This document shows, in pieces, positions 7,338 to 11,910 of a stretch of DNA of 11,910 nt. Position numbers and translations under genes: made by a program. Numbering within the stretch: position 1 is the stretch's first letter; each line of letters starts with the position of its first letter. A model generated the notes under the pieces. That model was not told where the DNA came from. It was given only the letters and a program-made list of their open reading frames with translations, and did no database searches. Source of the DNA: an uncultured Clostridia bacterium (GTDB lineage: Bacteria; Bacillota; Clostridia; Christensenellales; Borkfalkiaceae); assembly GCA_934247855.1 (NCBI GenBank), contig CAKQKA010000053.1, forward strand, positions 1-11,910, read 5' to 3'.

Positions 7338-7868
7338 TTATTCGAAAATATCCTCGCTTCTGAGTTCGTATGCAATAAGAATATTGCCCTGAGTTATATG
7401 GTGAACAAGATCGCCCGACTTGAAATCGGGCAACGGCTTTTCCACGTCGAACAAGATGTTTCTTTCAAAATATTCCTGCTTTTTATCCGACCATTCTAAA
7501 AATTTGAGGTTCAAAAAATCCACTCCGTCTTTTACGGTTACAGAACTGTCTATACCGTTAAATACGTTAGAGCCCTCGTTTTTAATGCCGTTTTTGAAAT
7601 AATACAGCATTTTATAATAATTGTTCACTCGCTTGTATCCGATCGACATGATCGGATAAATAATTATGACGTACAGCGCGCATGTCGCAATGTTGATTGC
7701 GAGAAGAGGTGCTTTAAGCGGCGTGGCATATTCCTGAAAAGTGTAAATCACAAAAATCGCGATGTTCACCGCAACAAGAATGGCTAAACTTACCCAAAAA
7801 CCGATAAGCAACTTTTTCCTTTGCCTGTTTATGTTTTCGTAATCGCTTTCTTCGTATATTCCGATCAT
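7338..7868 (-). CDS. two-span membrane protein of unknown function
   Basis: I do not recognise this 176-residue protein. It has a short charged N-terminus with the basic patch RQRKK at 15-19, two hydrophobic segments at about 21-43 and 53-74, and a soluble C-terminal region of about 100 residues. The basic patch before the first span and the positive residues after the second (KRVNNYYK) suggest that both ends face the cytoplasm. The soluble part has no catalytic motif I can name, no Cys cluster and no obvious repeat. The ATG at 7868 follows AAAAAGGA at a suitable distance. It lies 53 nt after degV and 55 nt before pepF on the same strand, so it is probably co-transcribed with them. Length, clean start and codon use like its neighbours make it a real gene; its function is unknown. 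Confidence 0.85.
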   Translation of the reverse strand: MIGIYEESDYENINRQRKKLLIGFWVSLAILVAVNIAIFVIYTFQEYATPLKAPLLAINIATCALYVIIIYPIMSIGYKRVNNYYKMLYYFKNGIKNEGSNVFNGIDSSVTVKDGVDFLNLKFLEWSDKKQEYFERNILFDVEKPLPDFKSGDLVHHITQGNILIAYELRSEDIFE

Positions 7869-7896
7869 AGTAAAAATCCTTTTTTGTTGTCCGACA

Positions 7897-7918
7897 GCCG
7901 ATTATTTTTTCGATCGGC
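7897..7918 (-). repeat. 6-bp hairpin between degV and the membrane-protein gene
   Basis: GCCGAT (minus strand, 7918-7913) and ATCGGC (7902-7897) are perfect complements around a 10-nt A-rich loop, 3 nt past the degV stop. There is no T run after it on the minus strand, so it reads better as an mRNA hairpin or processing signal than as a terminator. Confidence 0.4.
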
Positions 7919-7921
7919 GGT

Positions 7922-8770
7922 TTATTCGGCTAAAAATAATAGCCCGATCGTGTTCTTGCCGCAATGCGTCGAAATGGTTGCGCCCGCTTCGGTTTCGATT
8001 ATCTCTTCAAAATCGAACAATTCTTTCACTTTGGCTATAACCGCATCTATATTTTCCCTGCCGTCGCACGGGCTGTGAGTTACGAACGCCCTGCGTTTAT
8101 CATAGGACGAGTATTCGGCTGCAAGATCGCCGACGTATTGCATGAGCGCGCGGCTTAAACTACCCATATGTTTTTTCTTTACGCAAAGCGCGCCGTCTTT
8201 TTCGCAAATCGACGGATGAATTTTCAATATTTTCGAGCCGATGAGCGCGGTCAAACTGCATCTACCGCCTTTGTGAAGGTTATCCAGCGTATCGACGACG
8301 AAAGAAGTCTGAACTTTTCCGGTCAGCTTTTTAATCGAATCCGCCACCTCATCGAACTCAGCCCCGTCGCTCAGCATATCATGCGCTTTGAGCATGAGAA
8401 TCGCCTCGCCCGTAGATAGAGAATGCGTGTCTATAACGCACACGTCTCCTACCTCTTCTGCGGCTTTAACGGCGTTGTTATAAGACGACGACGCTTTGGA
8501 CGAAATGGAAAAATGCAGCACCTTTTCGGCTTTTTTCTTCATTTCGGTAAAGAAATCCGAATATTCGGCAAGCGACACCGCCGCCGTTTTGGGCAGTTGT
8601 CCGCATTTTTTAACGTACTCGAAAAGCTCGTCCGCGGTTATATCTATTCCGTCTTTATATTCTTTGCCGTCAACTATAACCGTTATCGGTAAAATGCCTA
8701 TTCCGTATTGCTTTAAAAGTTCGGGCGACAAGTCGCAAGCAGACTCCGCCGTTATAATCCATTTGTTCAT
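7922..8770 (-). CDS. DegV family fatty-acid-binding protein
   Basis: DegV proteins bind a single long-chain fatty acid between two alpha/beta domains; in several Bacillota the related FakB proteins present exogenous fatty acid to the kinase FakA. This 282-residue protein has the family length and landmarks: the N-terminal ITAESACDLSPELLKQYGI (6-24) leading to LPITVIVDGKEYKDG, HFSISSKASSSYNNA (86-100), VIDTHSLSTGEAIL (112-125) and LHKGGRCS near 165-172. The ATG at 8770 follows AAGGAG (8777-8782). No FakA-like kinase is encoded here, so phospholipid-pathway use is not shown. Its 130-nt upstream gap carries a 27-nt tandem repeat. DegV family assignment is secure; FakB function is only possible. 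Confidence 0.94.
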   Translation of the reverse strand: MNKWIITAESACDLSPELLKQYGIGILPITVIVDGKEYKDGIDITADELFEYVKKCGQLPKTAAVSLAEYSDFFTEMKKKAEKVLHFSISSKASSSYNNAVKAAEEVGDVCVIDTHSLSTGEAILMLKAHDMLSDGAEFDEVADSIKKLTGKVQTSFVVDTLDNLHKGGRCSLTALIGSKILKIHPSICEKDGALCVKKKHMGSLSRALMQYVGDLAAEYSSYDKRRAFVTHSPCDGRENIDAVIAKVKELFDFEEIIETEAGATISTHCGKNTIGLLFLAE

Positions 8771-8786
8771 TTTTAACTCCTTATTG

Positions 8787-8840
8787 TCTCAAATTTAAAG
8801 ATGCGCCGCAATCTCTCAAATTTAAAGTTGTGCCGCAATC
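8787..8840. repeat. two abutting 27-nt tandem repeats before degV
   Basis: Units at 8787-8813 and 8814-8840 match at 25 of 27 positions (differences at unit positions 15 and 18) and directly abut. Each unit begins TCTCAAATTTAAAG and ends GCCGCAATC on the plus strand. The array ends 4 nt upstream of the degV Shine-Dalgarno, so it falls in the degV mRNA leader or promoter region. No other full copy is seen in the window. Confidence 0.85.
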
Positions 8841-8900
8841 GGCTCAGCCAGCAACGCACGCATAAATCCGCCGCGAGGTTATTAAAAAAATTTGCGGTTA

Positions 8901-9527
8901 TTATAAAAATTTATACAAGACGGCAAGCGAGCTGTCTTTATAGTCTATAAAAAATTGCCGCACGACGCCGTCGATATAATCAAGCGATATCGCGCCGCCG
9001 AGGCGTTTATCCCTGCAATCGATGCTGTTTTCCCTGTTGTCGCCCATTGCGAAAAACTCGCCCTCGTCAACGTCGAAAATAATCGGTTCGGTATATATCT
9101 GCTTGTTTCCGTAATAGACATACGTTTTTCCTTTGGCATAGTCTTCGCGCCGGAGAACGTAATCGCTTTCGCCGTGCTTTCTGACATAAACTTTACCGTC
9201 ATCGATCATAACCGAATCGCCGCCGAGCGCGATAACGCGTTTTATATACGCTATGTCCTTGGTAAAAACCACCACATCGCCGTAATCGGGCGAAGCCAGA
9301 CGATCGAGTACGAGCATATCGCCGTTATGCAATGTGTTTTCCATCGAACTGCCGACGACCTGTATTGGTTCCAGCCACACAAATTTTGTCCATACGACAA
9401 ACAGACAAACGCAAAGCAAAACTACGGTCAAAGCAATATCGGTAAGCGAACTGCGCGCTTCCGCCATTTTTACGGACACGAGATCTTTCGCAAGGCAATT
9501 TTGTTTTTTCTTGCCGAAAAACGACAT
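8901..9527 (-). CDS. lepB: type I signal peptidase
   Basis: The enzyme removes signal peptides from Sec- and Tat-exported proteins at the outer face of the membrane. The 208-residue product is the short SipS-like form: a cytoplasmic N-terminus, one membrane segment at about 31-52, then the Ser-Lys catalytic domain. Visible motifs are VVGSSMENTL with nucleophile Ser61, YGDVVVF (82-88), YIKRVIALGGD with catalytic Lys96, and GDNRENSIDCR at 162-172. The last is normally GDNRxNSxDSR; the second Ser is Cys here, but the catalytic-site Ser168, Asp170 and Arg172 are kept. The ATG at 9527 has AGGAGG 5 nt upstream, overlapping the stop of the preceding hydrolase gene, so the two are almost certainly co-transcribed. 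Family identity is very secure; genomes of this group often carry several paralogues. Confidence 0.96.
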   Translation of the reverse strand: MSFFGKKKQNCLAKDLVSVKMAEARSSLTDIALTVVLLCVCLFVVWTKFVWLEPIQVVGSSMENTLHNGDMLVLDRLASPDYGDVVVFTKDIAYIKRVIALGGDSVMIDDGKVYVRKHGESDYVLRREDYAKGKTYVYYGNKQIYTEPIIFDVDEGEFFAMGDNRENSIDCRDKRLGGAISLDYIDGVVRQFFIDYKDSSLAVLYKFL

Positions 9528-9536
9528 TGTTTCCTC

Positions 9537-11240
9537 CTAAATCAACAAGACGTTATTGATTGCAAAAAGACTGTCGGATTCTATTTTGATAGCGGAAACC
9601 GACTCGAAATCCTTAAGCGAAAAATTCATTTCGTTTTTAAAATCGGTAAATGCGACCTGAACGTTATACCATGAGTTATTGCATCCGAAATTGACCTTTA
9701 CCGAATATTCTTCCAGTTCGCCGAGCTTGTTGCCCGTAAGTAACGAGATTTTCAGTACGGTATAATCGGAACTGAAAACGTCGAACTTTAAAATAGAACG
9801 TCTACCGGGTTTAAACCTGTTTTCGCCTATTTTGTAAGTCAAAAGTCCGTAACGCGAGGTTACTCCCGTTATGCCGCTCGAACACTCGGCAAGACGGATG
9901 CTGTCGCTTTCGTTGAATATGATGCCGCCGATTGCGTTAAGTTTTTCGTTGGCGGGAGTAAAACAATCGGTTCCCATGTCGGACGTATAAAGCATGTTAG
10001 ACGCGCGCACCGACATACGTGCCAGCGTTCCGTAAACTATCTTGGAACTGACCGTTACGCCGTTTTTGTATTCCGCCACGGCAAATGCGTGAGTGAAATC
10101 GGAATCGCCGCCGAGCATCGCGCGGTAATATTTCTTCTCTTTATCCTGCTTTACGAGCTGCATCGGCTGCCAGTTACGAAGCCCCGGAGCAGAAACGCCT
10201 TCGCTTAAATATACCGCAAGCGATTTGAGTTTTTCGGGCTCGGCGACGGTTACCTCAGCAAAATAAGAAACTCCGTCCTCGCCGGCGGCGGTTTTTACCT
10301 GCGGAGCCGCGGGAAAATAATATTTTTCTATGTTCGAGCCGTCTTTGGCAAGATAACGTTTCAGAAAAATCAATATATCGTCACCGCATTTTTTGTTGAT
10401 CGTATCGCGGAATCTCGGCGCATAGTTGAAAGAATGTTCCACGTCGGGTTTTAAACGCTGAAGCGTATCGGGACCGCGGTCGCAGTCGAAATCGGCGTTG
10501 TTCGTTCCCGCAACGTACAATACGGGACAGTTGACGTACTGAGCGTAAACGTGTGCGTCTACCCCGCCCAGCCAACGATACCTTTCGTCGTCAAGTTCGA
10601 TATCCGCGGAAATGTGTCTGAAAACACCTCTGTACGCCTGCCAGCCGATTCCGTATATCGATATGAAACATGAAATCCGCTTGTCTCCGTAAAGAGACTG
10701 CCAGCCTACGTTTGCACCCTGCTTTATGCCGATAAGCGCGATTTTTTCAACCTCGGGACGAGTCTGCAAAAACACCGCCGCATATCTCGCCACGGCAGCC
10801 CATTCGTACCAACAACATTCTTTTGCCGTCCTTTCAACGTGAAAAATATCGCCTGCCCGCTTTAAATTCGCATAGTCGATCTCGGTCGGATAATTGGTAT
10901 ACTCCGGAGTTCCGGGGTATTCTCCGCGGTAATCGACCATTAAAACGGCGTAACCCTGACGGACATAAAAGTTGACCGTATCGAGATTTACCGTTTCGCT
11001 GCAATCGGGTAAAATCAATATTCCACCGATCTTCCTGCCGACAGGAAGATTTTGCGGGCGTGCGTACAAGCCGTAAATCCTCACTCTGCCGGACTCGGTT
11101 TCTCTGCCCGAAAAATATACCTCGGAATAAATTATTCCGTCGTATATCATCTCGTTGACCTTACTTTCTTTCAGCGGCAAAGAGTCGTTAAAGTCCGACC
11201 ATAAAGCAGTCGGTGTTATAATTTTTCTGACATTATCCAT
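9537..11240 (-). CDS. alpha/beta-hydrolase-fold protein with Lys at the nucleophile position, plus two beta domains
   Basis: The 567-residue product (from the ATG at 11240) has no signal peptide. Residues about 30-300 resemble the acetylxylan-esterase / dienelactone-hydrolase branch of the alpha/beta hydrolases: GGILILPDCSE (72-82), GYAVLMVDYRGEYPG (96-110), the elbow strand KIALIGIKQGANVGWQ (166-181), and PVLYVAGTNNADFDCDRG (239-256). The elbow should read G-x-S-x-G; here it is G171-I-K173-Q-G175, so the serine nucleophile is absent. His269 lies near where the catalytic His might be. Residues about 305-405 look like an Ig-like beta domain, and the C-terminal stretch, ending in a pattern of WYNVQVAFTDF and SAIKIESDSLFAINNVLLI, resembles a carbohydrate-binding jelly roll. 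GGAG 5 nt upstream supports this start over in-frame ATGs at 11255 and 11288. A non-enzymatic binding or regulatory role, or unusual chemistry, is inferred. Confidence 0.88.
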   Translation of the reverse strand: MDNVRKIITPTALWSDFNDSLPLKESKVNEMIYDGIIYSEVYFSGRETESGRVRIYGLYARPQNLPVGRKIGGILILPDCSETVNLDTVNFYVRQGYAVLMVDYRGEYPGTPEYTNYPTEIDYANLKRAGDIFHVERTAKECCWYEWAAVARYAAVFLQTRPEVEKIALIGIKQGANVGWQSLYGDKRISCFISIYGIGWQAYRGVFRHISADIELDDERYRWLGGVDAHVYAQYVNCPVLYVAGTNNADFDCDRGPDTLQRLKPDVEHSFNYAPRFRDTINKKCGDDILIFLKRYLAKDGSNIEKYYFPAAPQVKTAAGEDGVSYFAEVTVAEPEKLKSLAVYLSEGVSAPGLRNWQPMQLVKQDKEKKYYRAMLGGDSDFTHAFAVAEYKNGVTVSSKIVYGTLARMSVRASNMLYTSDMGTDCFTPANEKLNAIGGIIFNESDSIRLAECSSGITGVTSRYGLLTYKIGENRFKPGRRSILKFDVFSSDYTVLKISLLTGNKLGELEEYSVKVNFGCNNSWYNVQVAFTDFKNEMNFSLKDFESVSAIKIESDSLFAINNVLLI

Positions 11241-11245
11241 AGTTT

Positions 11246-11249
11246 CTCC
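11246..11249 (-). promoter_or_regulatory. ribosome binding site of the hydrolase-fold gene
   Basis: GGAG on the minus strand, 5 nt before the ATG at 11240, decides the start. The alternative in-frame ATGs at 11255 and 11288 have no purine-rich motif at the right distance. Confidence 0.7.
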
Positions 11250-11323
11250 GCTCATCCGATCGAAACGCCGACCGAAAATAGAGTTCATATAAGTTACAGT
11301 GTTGCGTTTTGCAAACCGATTAA

Positions 11324-11380
11324 GCGGCTTGCTTTTAAATTAATGCGACTTACTGCCGAGGTAGGCACTCGCATAACCGC
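11324..11380 (-). promoter_or_regulatory. possible structured leader RNA of the hydrolase-fold gene
   Basis: In minus-strand sense three helices can stack. GCGGTT (11380-11375) pairs with AAGCCGC (11330-11324) with one bulged G. ATGCGA (11374-11369) pairs with TCGCAT (11348-11343). TGCC (11367-11364 region) pairs with GGCA (11357-11354) around a 6-nt loop. The first two 5' strands are contiguous. The element starts about 7 nt after the predicted transcription start and ends about 80 nt before the start codon. I do not recognise a known riboswitch class, and the fold was found by eye. Confidence 0.4.
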
Positions 11381-11393
11381 ATTATTTTTAACA

Positions 11394-11422
11394 ATTATAT
11401 AACATTTATCTTTTTTTTTCAA
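11394..11422 (-). promoter_or_regulatory. near-consensus sigma-A promoter for the hydrolase-fold gene
   Basis: TTGAAA (11422-11417) and a perfect TATAAT (11399-11394) are separated by 17 nt on the minus strand, with an A-rich spacer. Transcription would start near 11387 and give a leader of about 147 nt before the ATG at 11240. It probably drives at least the hydrolase-fold gene and lepB, and perhaps the genes beyond. Confidence 0.8.
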
Positions 11423-11533
11423 ATTATTCGGTACCGTATTTCGATTTTATTATAATAATTACTTCCACGCCCGAAAAAAATACATTTTGCGTTTAATAAA
11501 ACACGGCAAAAACAAAGAAAATGCCCGACAACT

Positions 11534-11546
11534 TGAAACAGTTTCA
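11534..11546. repeat. 13-bp palindrome in the divergent intergenic region
   Basis: TGAAAC-A-GTTTCA is a perfect inverted repeat with a single central base. It lies between the two divergent promoters, 112 nt upstream of the minus-strand -35 and 265 nt upstream of the plus-strand -35. It has the shape of a dimeric repressor site, but I cannot name a regulator. Confidence 0.4.
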
Positions 11547-11646
11547 TGACTCAATACCGTAAAACCTGCGGCGCAAGCTTTTGCAAGCATAAATCGCGAC
11601 CGCACTTATGTCCCGTAATTTTTAAAAGAAAAAAGACATATTTGCG

Positions 11647-11664
11647 ATATCGATATTACGTAAT
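11647..11664. repeat. two overlapping 10-bp palindromes
   Basis: ATATCGATAT (11647-11656) and ATTACGTAAT (11655-11664) are both perfect palindromes sharing two bases. They lie about 145 nt upstream of the -35 of the plus-strand gene. Tandem palindromes suggest a protein-binding site; no regulator can be named. Confidence 0.4.
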
Positions 11665-11707
11665 TTACAAGCGAAACAAAGTTAAACGATAAGCAAAAAT
11701 AGCCGAT

Positions 11708-11740
11708 AACCGACTTATAGCCCGACTTTTCGGTTTTTTT
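11708..11740 (+). terminator. intrinsic terminator-like hairpin on the plus strand
   Basis: CCGA (11722-11725) and TCGG (11730-11733) close a CTTT tetraloop and are followed by seven T (11734-11740). An alternative longer stem pairs AACCGA (11708-11713) with TCGGTT (11730-11735). The sequence has three CCGA copies that compete for the same TCGG. It lies 71 nt upstream of the plus-strand promoter, so it could insulate that gene or end an upstream small RNA. Confidence 0.45.
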
Positions 11741-11810
11741 GCGGCAATTTGAAAACGCTTTGAAAATGCTTTTGCGCTAAATTTTAAGGCGATTTTAAAA
11801 AAATGATTAT

Positions 11811-11839
11811 TTGACTTGATTTTTTTAGTTTAATATATT
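11811..11839 (+). promoter_or_regulatory. near-consensus sigma-A promoter for the rightmost plus-strand gene
   Basis: TTGACT (11811-11816) and TATATT (11834-11839) are separated by 17 nt, with an AT-rich upstream stretch. Transcription would begin near 11846, giving a leader of about 60 nt before the ATG at 11907. Confidence 0.75.
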
Positions 11840-11894
11840 AAAATACATGGGCGAAAAGCAGTATAACTTAAACATTTTTATCGAAAATTTTCAC

Positions 11895-11899
11895 GGAGG
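11895..11899 (+). promoter_or_regulatory. ribosome binding site of the plus-strand gene
   Basis: GGAGG lies 7 nt before the ATG at 11907, an ideal arrangement. A 10-bp palindrome GAAAATTTTC (11883-11892) lies immediately upstream and could fold or be bound. Confidence 0.75.
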
Positions 11900-11906
11900 C
11901 TGAGTT

Positions 11907-11910
11907 ATGG
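11907..11910 (+). CDS. start of a divergent gene, truncated by the window edge
   Basis: Only the ATG and one further base are present. The call rests on the upstream TTGACT-N17-TATATT promoter and the GGAGG Shine-Dalgarno 7 nt before the ATG, on the strand opposite to all other genes here. Nothing can be said about the product. Confidence 0.65.

Larger units (their letters stand above)
11555..11740 (+). ncRNA. possible small RNA ending at a plus-strand terminator
   Basis: No open frame of note occupies this stretch, yet a hairpin with seven T (11722-11740) ends it on the plus strand, where no protein gene lies upstream in the window. Inside are complementary segments: ATCGC (11593-11597) with GCGAT (11644-11648), nested around TATGTC (11607-11612) with GACATA (11635-11640), and an alternative TGCGG (11567-11571) with CCGCA (11600-11604). 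The 5' end is not defined; only a weak promoter-like TTGAAA-N16-TACCGT lies at about 11533-11560. An RNA gene is inferred, not shown. Confidence 0.25.

Noticed and set aside
6134..7363. 409-residue plus-strand open frame opposite pepF
   Set aside because: It is antisense to the well-supported pepF gene, has no recognisable domain and looks like a shadow of pepF codon bias.
8841..8900. Terminator after lepB using CCGC/GCGG and the T run near 8882-8893
   Set aside because: The stem is 4 bp with a loop of about 20 nt and the T run lies inside the loop rather than after the hairpin.
8955..9674. 239-residue plus-strand open frame opposite lepB
   Set aside because: It covers lepB and the end of the hydrolase gene on the other strand, has no family signature and no convincing ribosome binding site.
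11555..11740. 6S RNA as the identity of the possible small RNA
   Set aside because: The length is right, but I could not pair the 5' and 3' ends into the long closing helix or see the central bubble typical of 6S RNA.

Overview
The window looks like chromosomal DNA from a low-to-moderate GC Bacillota, most likely an uncultured Clostridia lineage. This rests on strong AGGAGG-type ribosome binding sites, a short single-membrane-segment (SipS-like) signal peptidase, a DegV protein, PepF, and a threonylcarbamoyl-AMP synthase / YwlE-type phosphatase / rpiB / upp order that matches a reduced version of the Bacillus subtilis ywlC-ywlE-ywlF-glyA-upp neighbourhood. The placement is inferred from gene content and family resemblance; no search was run.

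All eleven complete genes lie on the minus strand, so transcription runs from right to left. In that order they are: a multidomain alpha/beta-hydrolase-fold protein whose nucleophile position holds Lys (9537-11240), type I signal peptidase (8901-9527), DegV (7922-8770), a two-span membrane protein of unknown function (7338-7868), oligoendopeptidase F (5504-7282), replicative helicase DnaB with a long acidic tail (3832-5424), a translationally coupled trio of threonylcarbamoyl-AMP synthase, YwlE-type phosphatase and ribose-5-phosphate isomerase B (1893-3768), uracil phosphoribosyltransferase (1121-1756) and UTP-glucose-1-phosphate uridylyltransferase (48-911). Gaps are short, apart from 130-210 nt leaders before degV, upp and galU.

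The right end (11289-11906) is a roughly 620-nt divergent intergenic region. It holds a near-consensus minus-strand promoter for the hydrolase gene, a 147-nt leader that can fold into three stacked helices, several palindromes, a terminator-like hairpin with seven T on the plus strand that has no plus-strand gene upstream of it, and a near-consensus plus-strand promoter and Shine-Dalgarno for a gene starting at 11907 and cut off by the window edge.

Most genes are housekeeping: tRNA t6A modification, pentose phosphate and pyrimidine salvage, nucleotide-sugar supply, replication, secretion and peptide turnover. There is no mobile element, CRISPR array, rRNA or tRNA. The least ordinary items are the hydrolase-fold protein with Lys at its nucleophile elbow, its structured leader, the possible small RNA beside it, the acidic DnaB tail ending in an SSB-tip-like motif, the 27-nt tandem repeat before degV, and the phosphatase whose active-site loop matches the arginine-phosphatase type.
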